A DNA stretch of 49,791 bases, from positions 1-49,791 of the forward strand of contig CANCYR010000021.1 of the NCBI GenBank assembly GCA_947382355.1, given 5' to 3'. Source of the stretch: an uncultured Lachnospiraceae bacterium. Lineage in GTDB: Bacteria; Bacillota; Clostridia; Lachnospirales; Lachnospiraceae. The notes beneath the pieces were generated by a model. The model made no database searches. It was not told the origin of the DNA and was given only the letters and a program-made list of their open reading frames with translations. The translations under genes and the position numbers were made by a program. Position 1 is the stretch's first letter, and each line of letters starts with the position of its first letter. Shown piece after piece: positions 42,701 to 49,791 of this stretch.

Positions 42701-43966
42701 ATGGTAGTGGAGCTTATATCAGTAGGGACAGAAATTCTTCTTGGAAACATTGTTAATACCAATGCTGCCTATCTGGCGGAAAAATGTGCCGGGCTGGGGC
42801 TTTCCTGCTATTATCAGACAGTAGTGGGAGATAATGAAGAAAGGCTTTTTGAAACGCTGAAAACAGCGTTGTCCCGTTCTGATATTGTCATATTGTCAGG
42901 AGGACTTGGGCCTACCCAGGATGATTTGACTAAAGAGACCGCAGCAAAAGTAATGGGGAAAAAGCTTTTTATGGACCAGCATTCTAAAAAGCGCATTTCA
43001 GATTTTTTTGAAAAAAGGAACATAGACATTACAGATAATAACTGGAAACAGGCAATGATGCCAAAGGGAGCCATTATTATTGATAATGAAAACGGAACAG
43101 CGCCTGGAGTCATCATGGAGGAAAACGGGAAAACAATTATTTTGCTGCCGGGTCCTCCAAATGAGCTGGTTCCCATGTTTGAAAAGGATATCGCCCCTTA
43201 TTTGAATGAAAAGACTCCTGACATGATTTATTCCCAGAATGTAAAAATATGCGGAATCGGAGAAAGCAAAGCGGAAGCAATGATAGAGGATTTATTAAAG
43301 AACCAGACGAATCCTACAATCGCTCCCTATGCAAAAACCGGAGAGGTGCACTTAAGGGTAACTGCAAAGGCTCAGGATGAGAAAACTGCAAAAAAGTTAT
43401 GTAAACCTATTGTGAAGGAATTAAAAAGCCGTTTTGGTGAAAAGGTTTATTCCACACAGGAAGATATGACATTGGAAAAGGCAGTGGTGGACCTGCTTTT
43501 AGCCAATCATCTGACGGTGGCGACTACCGAATCCTGCACAGGCGGGCTTTTGGCGGCAAGGCTGATTAATGTGCCCGGAGTATCGGAGGTATTTAAAGCC
43601 GGTTATGTAACCTATTCCAATAAGGCAAAAAGAAAGCTGGTAGGGGTGAAAAAAGCCCAGCTTGTAAAATATGGGGCAGTCAGTGACGTGGTGGCAAAGG
43701 AAATGGCAAAAGGAGCAGCGCTCTTTACGAAAGCGGATGTGACGGTTTCCGTTACAGGCCTTGCAGGACCGGACGGCGGGACAAAAGAAAAGCCGGTAGG
43801 TCTTGTATATATCGCATGTAATGTGAAAGGGAATGTGGAAGTGAAGGAATATCATTTTTCCGGTTCCAGAGAGAAAATCAGGCAATATAGCGTAGCAAGT
43901 GCCCTGACTTTGTTAAGGCAGTGTGTGTTAAAGTATATGAGTGAGGTAACCTTCGGAAGAAAATAG
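42701..43966 (+). CDS. cinA: CinA-family protein (NMN deamidase / competence-damage inducible)
   Basis: This 421-residue two-domain protein has an N-terminal molybdopterin-binding-like COG1058 domain (LISVGTEILLGNIVNTNAAYL, ILSGGLGPTQDDLTKE) and a C-terminal CinA/PncC domain with TVATTESCTGGLLAARL near residue 268 and SVTGLAGPDGGTKEKPVGLVY. The C-terminal domain deamidates nicotinamide mononucleotide in known members. It is usually next to recA, but here two genes lie between them. Confidence 0.95.
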   Translation: MVVELISVGTEILLGNIVNTNAAYLAEKCAGLGLSCYYQTVVGDNEERLFETLKTALSRSDIVILSGGLGPTQDDLTKETAAKVMGKKLFMDQHSKKRISDFFEKRNIDITDNNWKQAMMPKGAIIIDNENGTAPGVIMEENGKTIILLPGPPNELVPMFEKDIAPYLNEKTPDMIYSQNVKICGIGESKAEAMIEDLLKNQTNPTIAPYAKTGEVHLRVTAKAQDEKTAKKLCKPIVKELKSRFGEKVYSTQEDMTLEKAVVDLLLANHLTVATTESCTGGLLAARLINVPGVSEVFKAGYVTYSNKAKRKLVGVKKAQLVKYGAVSDVVAKEMAKGAALFTKADVTVSVTGLAGPDGGTKEKPVGLVYIACNVKGNVEVKEYHFSGSREKIRQYSVASALTLLRQCVLKYMSEVTFGRK

Positions 43967-43999
43967 GATAAGCACAAAGAAAGGAAAGGGGAAATCAGG

Positions 44000-45307
44000 A
44001 TGGAGAATACATATGAATTTTGTCCAAAGTGCGGGGCTCTTGTAAGAGAGGGAGTATGTACCGGCTGCGGAGCTGTCTGCAATGCAGCAGAGGAAGTGGA
44101 CAAATGGACGGGTGAAGAAGCTGAAAGTACCGGTCAGGCTTTTGAACAGGAAAATTTTGAAAATCAGATGGACAATAATCAGCATATGGAAGAAAGACAG
44201 CAGATGCAGGAAGTAAATTCCGGCATGGAGCCTTTGGTGCCGGAGAGATTTGAGGATAAGAGCCAGGCCTATGAAAGCTGGAGGGTATATGGAGGAGATA
44301 ATTATTACGGCGGACAGGCGCCGGCAGGCCAGATAGAACCGGGCAGGAAAAAGAAAAACGGTGTATTAATCGGTGTTTTAGCAGGGACTTTCCTTGTGGT
44401 CATCATACTGATTATTTATATCGGCTCTGAGGTAGCAAGGCTGTCGAAGGGAAACTTTATAGAAGAAGTGAAAAAGGCAATAGAGGATATTTCCAGAGAA
44501 TCTCAGGAAGAAAAAGAGTATGAGATGGACGGCGAAGCAGATGACGATTACTGGGACGAGTATGAAAAGGAGCAATCCATCCAATATGATAAGGATTTCA
44601 AAAGCGAAAGAAAAAATTATGATGCTTCCCAGATTACAGGACCATATTATGAGGAGTTTGTAAATTGTATTGATGAATCTGTTTCTTATAAGGTAAACAG
44701 AGAGTTTTATGAAAAAATAGAAGAAGAGCAGGGCGTGTGCATTCAGGTTTCTTACATTCAGTTGGAAGGGGACATTCCAAATCTGGAATCCATTAATGAA
44801 GCAATAAAGGAACGGAGCATGGTTTTGGCCAATGTGTATCTGGACCAGGAGGGTTATTATAAGGAGCTGTATAAAGAGTATGATTATGCAACTCATTATA
44901 TAAAAGTGGAATCCACGGTAGCCTTCAATGATGAAGAAAGCATCAGCATTGTATTAGATGAAAGATATGATGTGGCAGGATATTCAAACCTTATCAGACT
45001 ATATGGGGTGAACATTAATCTGAAAACAGGAACGATTTTGGAGAATACGGAAATTCTAAATGCAGATGAGGGGTTTGTAAATGATTTTGTGGAACGAAGC
45101 AATGCCCAAAACGGAAAAAACTCCGTTGGCGTTGACCAGATTTCCAATAGCGAGAAGCTGCAGCTGTTTCATAGCAACGATAATCTGATTTTGTTTTATA
45201 CGCCAATCGGACTGGAGGCTGGCTATAATTATTCCGGAGTGGAAGGCTATTCGGGCTGGATTACTGTCAGCATAGAGGATTACGAGCAATATTTAAAAGG
45301 ATATTGA
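44000..45307 (+). CDS. zinc-ribbon membrane protein with RsiV-like extracellular domain
   Basis: This 435-residue protein has a cytoplasmic N-terminal zinc ribbon with two CxxC knuckles (CPKCGALV, CTGCGAVC; residues 8-33) and a Gln/Glu-rich linker to about 113. One membrane span (VLIGVLAGTFLVVIILIIYIG) and an acidic extracellular region follow. Residues ~215-435 resemble DUF3298/RsiV-type domains (IQLEGDIPNLESINEAIKE; GVNINLKTGTILE). Such architecture suggests an envelope sensor or binding protein; no function is known. It lies between cinA and the C1 protease. Confidence 0.65.
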   Translation: MENTYEFCPKCGALVREGVCTGCGAVCNAAEEVDKWTGEEAESTGQAFEQENFENQMDNNQHMEERQQMQEVNSGMEPLVPERFEDKSQAYESWRVYGGDNYYGGQAPAGQIEPGRKKKNGVLIGVLAGTFLVVIILIIYIGSEVARLSKGNFIEEVKKAIEDISRESQEEKEYEMDGEADDDYWDEYEKEQSIQYDKDFKSERKNYDASQITGPYYEEFVNCIDESVSYKVNREFYEKIEEEQGVCIQVSYIQLEGDIPNLESINEAIKERSMVLANVYLDQEGYYKELYKEYDYATHYIKVESTVAFNDEESISIVLDERYDVAGYSNLIRLYGVNINLKTGTILENTEILNADEGFVNDFVERSNAQNGKNSVGVDQISNSEKLQLFHSNDNLILFYTPIGLEAGYNYSGVEGYSGWITVSIEDYEQYLKGY

Positions 45308-45410
45308 TGCATGGTGTGATGTACCGTTGGCATTCTGTCAGATATTCTGCACGGTTTTACCAGAAGTCAATGTACAGTGCATTAACTGTAAAAAAGGAGT
45401 TGCATACTAT

Positions 45411-47693
45411 ATGAAAAGAAATAAGCGGGTAGGAATAGGCAATGGACTGAAAAAGTATTTTTTGATTCTTTTGTCATGGGTACTTTTTACGGAAGGTGCC
45501 GTTCTGCCCGTTTGTGCTGTTTCCAATCAGACGGTTTCTGAAAACAGCTATATGGAACAGAATGAAGAGCTTAGCCAGGAGGAGCCGGAATATCCGGATT
45601 TGGATTATATTAAAGGAAGGCCGCTGACTCCGGAGGAAAGACAGGAGCAGGAGGCATTGGTGCCAAAGCTTACGGAACGGGAAAGACTGGATATTTCTTT
45701 TGAACTGCCAAAGAAAGCTTATGTTTCCTCTTATACAAAAAGAGTCGGAACGCCTGTTTCTTACGACCCCAGGCTAAATGGCAGTGTTACTATGGCAAAG
45801 AATCAGGGGAAAACGGACTCATGCTGGGCATTTGCCACTATTGGAGCAATTGAGCAGGCAGCCATTCTGACGGGCTATGCGGATAACAGTGTGGACTATT
45901 CGGAAAATCATCTGGCATATTTCTTTTATAACCGGGAAACGGACCCATGGGGGGGGACAGAAGGAGACCATAATGATTTGGGCTATGGATATAATTATCT
46001 GGATAATGGCGGGAATATTATGATGGCAGCCTTTGAGCTTGCAAGCTGGACCGGTGTGGCAAAGGAAAGCATTTCGCCTTTTACCGGCAGTGTTGCGCCT
46101 ATTTTGCCGGAGTATAACTATTATTCTGATTTAAAAATGAAAAACAGCTATTTTGTCGGAACCAATGCGGATGAAAGCATTAATGCGGAAGCTATAAAAA
46201 ATGCCATAGGAAATTATGGTGCAGTGGCATGTCAGTATGGGCATTTTTCAAGATATTATAATCCGGATACGGCAGCTTATTACAACAATGGAACAAGCAT
46301 TAATCATGCAGTTGTGTTAGTGGGCTGGGACGATAACTATCGAAAAGAAAATTTCCGGGAAGGGCTGCAGCCGCAACAGGACGGGGCATTTATTGCAAAA
46401 AACAGTTACGGGACAGACTGGGGCGATGAAGGATTTTTCTATATTTCTTATGAGGACAAAAGCCTGTGCCTGCCAATTGCATATGAAATGACGGAAGAGG
46501 AGACTTATGATAATAACTATCAATATGACGGCAGCGCCTCTTTAAGCTACTGGACCATTCCAAGCGGCGGACAGGTGGGGAATGTGTTTCAGGTAAAGGA
46601 AAATGAAAACGGCTATGGAGAAAATCTGAAAGCAGTGCAGATTGCCCTTCAAAGTACGGATGTAAACTATTCTATACAGGTGTATAGAAATATTACAGAG
46701 CCGGGTAATCCTGAAAGCGGAACAAAGGCTCTTGAGGAGCCGGTCACGGGAACTACCTCCATGGCAGGCATTTACACGATAAATTTGGGACAGGATGTTT
46801 TTTTAGGCTGCGGGGAAACATACAGCGTAGTGGTAACCTTATCCACAGATGATAATAGCACGGTCAGTATTTTCGGTGAAATGTCAGGCAGCGCGGGATG
46901 GCTGTCATGGACGGCAAATACCAAGCAGGGACAGAGCTTTTATCGTTCATCCACTGCCAGAGGATGGACGGATGCCCATCGTCTTCCGATAAAGCAGGAT
47001 GGCAGTACCGTATATAGGCAGGTGGCAATGCGTTTAAAAGCTCTGACCAATAATACCACGATTATATCACCGGGATATACAGAGGAAGAACCAGAGCAGC
47101 CAGTTACGCCCAATGAGCCGGTTCCCTCTCCGCCAGTTCCTCCCTCCAAAGAGGAAACGCCGCCTCAGACTCCTGTTTCGATTTCCATATCCAATGCTGC
47201 TGTTAAAAAAATATCCAATAAGACTTATACGGGAAAATCCATAAAGCCGTTACCTTCCTTAACTTATAACGGGACTGTATTGAAAAAGGGGACGGATTAT
47301 ACACTTTCTTATAAAAATAATAAAAAAACAGGAAAAGCTACTATCACGGTTAAAGGAATTGGCAAATATACAGGAAAAAAATCAGTAAGCTTTTATATCG
47401 TACCAAAAAAAATAGGTATAAAAGCCCCCATGGCCTTAGGCAGTAAAAAATTAAAGGTTTCCTGGAAAAGAAACACTACAGCTTCCGGATATCAGATACA
47501 GTTAGCTACGAATAAAAAATTTACCAAAGGGGTAAGAAAGGTAACTGTCTCTAAAAATTCCGTTACAAGTAAAACCGTCAGCAAGCTGAAAAAAGGAAAG
47601 CGGTATTATGTGCGGGTCAGGGCATATAAAAAGGTTGGAGGAAAGAAGTATTATGGGAAGTACAGTGGGGTGAAAAGTGTGAAGGTGAAGTGA
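45411..47693 (+). CDS. secreted C1-family cysteine protease with Fn3-like C-terminus
   Basis: This 760-residue papain-family protease has a signal peptide (KKYFLILLSWVLFTEGAVLPVCAVS) and a propeptide-like acidic stretch (about 40-100). The C1 domain has Cys138 in KTDSCWAFAT, His299 in INHAVVLVGW and Asn331 in AKNSYGTDWGDEGF, so the catalytic triad is intact. A beta-sandwich, lectin-like part (about 370-550) and a Pro-rich linker (about 562-590) follow. A bacterial repeat domain (TYTGKSIKPLPSLTYNG) and a Lys-rich Fn3 module come last. No anchor motif is seen; the basic tail may bind cell-wall polymers. Start ATG 45411 has GGAG 11 nt upstream. The target is unknown. Confidence 0.85.
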   Translation: MKRNKRVGIGNGLKKYFLILLSWVLFTEGAVLPVCAVSNQTVSENSYMEQNEELSQEEPEYPDLDYIKGRPLTPEERQEQEALVPKLTERERLDISFELPKKAYVSSYTKRVGTPVSYDPRLNGSVTMAKNQGKTDSCWAFATIGAIEQAAILTGYADNSVDYSENHLAYFFYNRETDPWGGTEGDHNDLGYGYNYLDNGGNIMMAAFELASWTGVAKESISPFTGSVAPILPEYNYYSDLKMKNSYFVGTNADESINAEAIKNAIGNYGAVACQYGHFSRYYNPDTAAYYNNGTSINHAVVLVGWDDNYRKENFREGLQPQQDGAFIAKNSYGTDWGDEGFFYISYEDKSLCLPIAYEMTEEETYDNNYQYDGSASLSYWTIPSGGQVGNVFQVKENENGYGENLKAVQIALQSTDVNYSIQVYRNITEPGNPESGTKALEEPVTGTTSMAGIYTINLGQDVFLGCGETYSVVVTLSTDDNSTVSIFGEMSGSAGWLSWTANTKQGQSFYRSSTARGWTDAHRLPIKQDGSTVYRQVAMRLKALTNNTTIISPGYTEEEPEQPVTPNEPVPSPPVPPSKEETPPQTPVSISISNAAVKKISNKTYTGKSIKPLPSLTYNGTVLKKGTDYTLSYKNNKKTGKATITVKGIGKYTGKKSVSFYIVPKKIGIKAPMALGSKKLKVSWKRNTTASGYQIQLATNKKFTKGVRKVTVSKNSVTSKTVSKLKKGKRYYVRVRAYKKVGGKKYYGKYSGVKSVKVK

Positions 47694-47713
47694 GTGAGGT
47701 TGTTCAGTACACA

Positions 47714-47754
47714 GCGGGAAATGGCAGACCATCCTATGGGCTGCCATTTCCCGC
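47714..47754. terminator. 14-bp perfect hairpin after the protease gene
   Basis: GCGGGAAATGGCAG (47714-47727) pairs perfectly with CTGCCATTTCCCGC (47741-47754). No T-run follows on either strand, so it is a strong structure but only a possible terminator. The rest of 47755-47990 shows nothing I can name. Confidence 0.5.
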
Positions 47755-47993
47755 GTTCCCCCTCTCCAATCCCCTTAACTATTTTCCAGCCTCACATTTA
47801 AATTTACTTGCTTTTTTCTTCCATATGTGCTAGATTAAAGGCAGTAAAAGCAGTCTGCTTTTATTTCCGGCTATTCGCCAACTGATTTCCAAGAAGAAAA
47901 AATGGGGATTTTTTCACAAAGAGAGTTTTAACGTACAATTATTATGGTATATTGATTTCAGTTTGTGGCACAACAAAAATTTAAGAAAGAGCA

Positions 47994-48046
47994 TTGACAA
48001 ATACGAACGTTTGTTTTACTATAATATATATCAGAACGAACGTTCT
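47994..48046 (+). promoter_or_regulatory. recA promoter with two LexA (SOS) boxes
   Basis: The -35 is TTGACA (47994-47999). The -10 is TACTAT at 17 nt or TATAAT (48020-48025) at 20 nt. Box 1, CGAACGTTTGTTTT (48004-48017), lies in the spacer; box 2, AGAACGAACGTTCT (48033-48046), is a perfect palindrome at the start region matching GAAC-N4-GTTC. LexA bound at either would block recA until DNA damage. Confidence 0.85.
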
Positions 48047-48064
48047 GTGAGAAGGAGATTGAAG

Positions 48065-49129
48065 ATGGAAAAAGAAGATAAATTAAAAGCACTGGATGCG
48101 GCACTGTCGCAAATTGAAAGGCAGTTTGGAAAGGGGGCGGTGATGAAGTTAGGAGACCCTTCCGCCCAGATGAATGTGGAGACTATTCCTACCGGTTCCT
48201 TAAGCCTTGATCTGGCTCTTGGGTTAGGCGGTATTCCAAAGGGACGTATCATAGAGATATACGGTCCTGAATCCAGCGGTAAGACAACGGTTACCCTCCA
48301 TATGATTGCAGAAGTGCAGAAAATGGGAGGCATAGCAGGATTCATTGATGCAGAACATGCCTTGGATCCCGTATATGCCAAGAATATCGGTGTTGATATA
48401 GATAATTTGTACATTTCCCAGCCGGATAACGGAGAGCAGGCTTTGGAGATTACAGAGACTATGGTTCGTTCCGGCGCTATTGATATCGTTGTTGTGGACT
48501 CGGTTGCTGCCCTTGTGCCAAAGGCGGAAATTGACGGAGACATGGGAGACAGTCATGTGGGGCTGCAGGCAAGGCTTATGTCTCAGGCTCTCCGGAAGCT
48601 GACTGCGGTCATAAGCAAGTCTAATTGTACGGTTATCTTTATCAATCAGCTTCGTGAAAAGGTAGGCGTCATGTTTGGAAGCCCGGAGACTACCACAGGC
48701 GGACGTGCCTTGAAATTTTATTCTTCCGTGCGTCTGGATGTACGCCGGATTGAGGCATTGAAGCAAAGCGGAGAAGTGATTGGAAACCGCACAAGGGTAA
48801 AAGTAGTTAAAAATAAGATTGCCCCCCCTTTTAAAGAGGCGGAATTTGACATTATGTTTGGCGAAGGCATTTCCAGAGAAGGAGATGTGCTGGATTTGGC
48901 GGCTTCCGTGAGTATCGTAAATAAAAGTGGTGCATGGTATGCCTACGAAGGCAATAAGATAGGGCAGGGACGTGAAAATGCCAAAACCTTCTTAAAAGAA
49001 AATCCGGCCATGCTGGAAGAAATTGCACAAAAGGTAAGGGCGCATTTTAATCCGTCAGAAGAAAAGGCAGAAAAAACAGAAAAAGAAGAGAAAGCTGCGA
49101 AAGGAAAGAACTCTGAGAAAGAAGCATGA
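48065..49129 (+). CDS. recA: recombinase RecA
   Basis: This 354-residue recombinase carries out DNA strand exchange and activates LexA cleavage. [21 protein letters not shown] leads into Walker [14 protein letters not shown] near residue 67, [13 protein letters not shown], Walker [15 protein letters not shown], and the L2-region [22 protein letters not shown]. The C-terminal Lys/Glu-rich tail is longer in Lys than usual. Start ATG 48065 follows AGAAGGAG at 7 nt; the frame opening at 47963 would read through the promoter and is not used. It overlaps recX by 4 bases. Confidence 0.97.
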   Translation: MEKEDKLKALDAALSQIERQFGKGAVMKLGDPSAQMNVETIPTGSLSLDLALGLGGIPKGRIIEIYGPESSGKTTVTLHMIAEVQKMGGIAGFIDAEHALDPVYAKNIGVDIDNLYISQPDNGEQALEITETMVRSGAIDIVVVDSVAALVPKAEIDGDMGDSHVGLQARLMSQALRKLTAVISKSNCTVIFINQLREKVGVMFGSPETTTGGRALKFYSSVRLDVRRIEALKQSGEVIGNRTRVKVVKNKIAPPFKEAEFDIMFGEGISREGDVLDLAASVSIVNKSGAWYAYEGNKIGQGRENAKTFLKENPAMLEEIAQKVRAHFNPSEEKAEKTEKEEKAAKGKNSEKEA

Positions 49130-49776
49130 TAGTTACAGGAATTGAAGAAATATCCAAAAGCAAGTGCAAGATATTTATAGATGGAGAGTTCGCCTTTGCT
49201 TTATACAAGGGTGAGCTCTCAATTTATCATATAAAAAACGGAAAAGAGATAACAGAGGAAATCTATCAGGAGCTGACTGTACAAATACTGCCTAAAAGGG
49301 CAAAGCTGCGGGTAATGAATTTATTAAAGGCAAGGACTTATACAGAGGAAGAACTGCGAAGAAAGCTGAGACTTGGGTTTTATACAGAAAATCATATTAA
49401 GGAAGCGCTGGATTATGTGAAAAGCTATGGTTATGTGGATGATATGGCATATGCCATGGATTTTATCCGTTATAGGGCGGAAAGCCTCAGTAAAAAGCAG
49501 ATACAAAATAAGCTGCTGCAGAAGGGCATTAAGAAAGAAATCATAGAAAATGCCATTTTGGAATGTGAAGAAGAAGGTACTGTTATTGAAGAATTAAAGC
49601 AAATTAATGCTTATCTGGAGAAAAAGCATTACCATGCAGAGAAATGTGAACATAAGGAAAAACAGAAGCTTGTTGCCGCCTTGTACCGCAGAGGATTTTC
49701 CATAAATTCCATAAATCAAGTCATGAAATCTGACTTTGTAGGTTTGTCAAACATTTGTTACACTGACCTCTTATAA
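49126..49776 (+). CDS. recX: RecX regulatory protein
   Basis: This 216-residue helical protein modulates RecA filament growth. It shows tandem RecX three-helix motifs such as [41 protein letters not shown] and [18 protein letters not shown] in the middle (about residues 75-150). An N-terminal extension resembles that of other Clostridia. The start overlaps the recA stop (ATGA), so RecA and RecX are translationally coupled under the same LexA control. It stops 15 bases before the window end. Confidence 0.92.
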   Translation: MIVTGIEEISKSKCKIFIDGEFAFALYKGELSIYHIKNGKEITEEIYQELTVQILPKRAKLRVMNLLKARTYTEEELRRKLRLGFYTENHIKEALDYVKSYGYVDDMAYAMDFIRYRAESLSKKQIQNKLLQKGIKKEIIENAILECEEEGTVIEELKQINAYLEKKHYHAEKCEHKEKQKLVAALYRRGFSINSINQVMKSDFVGLSNICYTDLL

Positions 49777-49791
49777 TCCTCCAGTACCTGT

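Noticed and set aside
1-49791. tRNA, rRNA, CRISPR array, prophage or integrase
   Set aside because: No cloverleaf-like conserved blocks, regularly spaced repeat-spacer pattern, or phage/integrase proteins were found on either strand.

Overview
This window looks like chromosomal DNA of an endospore-forming Clostridia member, most likely a Lachnospiraceae relative. The basis is a complete spoIIIA operon, spoIVB followed by a spo0A homologue, a Gram-positive PolC, Gram-positive LexA boxes at recA, and the clostridial order nusB-xseA-xseB-ispA-dxs-tlyA-nadK-argR-recN-spoIVB-spo0A. No phage, plasmid, CRISPR, rRNA or tRNA signal was seen.

Layout. (1) 1-2783: a PP2C-type phosphatase and a membrane-anchored Ser/Thr kinase, with in-frame tandem repeats (15 bp and 30 bp) before or inside each gene. 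(2) 2780-6092: a GntR-controlled ABC operon (two ATPases, two small membrane proteins) whose promoter overlaps a 50-bp palindrome. (3) 6146-7149: mntP on the minus strand behind a yybP-ykoY-like manganese riboswitch and terminator. (4) 7150-12730: ispG and polC, then a 222-bp MITE-like element with 60-bp perfect inverted ends (12738-12959). (5) 13131-14372: a secreted fibronectin-type protein. (6) 14800-19972: spoIIIAA-AH, the forespore-mother cell channel operon. (7) 20026-24678: deoB, prfC, a transglutaminase-like membrane protein and an Asp23 protein. (8) 24770-33305: a tightly packed housekeeping operon (nusB to recN) covering exonuclease VII, isoprenoid synthesis, rRNA methylation, NADP synthesis, arginine control and DNA repair. 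(9) 33420-36826: spoIVB, a Spo0A homologue that has lost most of its receiver domain, and glycogen synthase. (10) 36897-45307: rqcH, yicC-gmk-rpoZ, rimO-pgsA-cinA, and a zinc-ribbon membrane protein. (11) 45411-49776: a secreted C1 cysteine protease, then LexA-controlled recA and recX.

The most notable observation is the gene at 34753-35271. It sits where spo0A normally lies, keeps a near-canonical Spo0A DNA-binding domain and the first ~45 residues of a receiver fold, but lacks the rest of the receiver, including the phosphoacceptor aspartate. A perfect Spo0A-box sequence lies upstream of spoIIIA in the same window. Other points of interest are the MITE-like element, the GntR palindrome, the Mn riboswitch, the repeat-laden phosphatase/kinase pair, and a secreted protease inserted between cinA and recA.

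Limits: all calls come from reading the sequence and remembered family motifs. No database search, alignment or folding was run.
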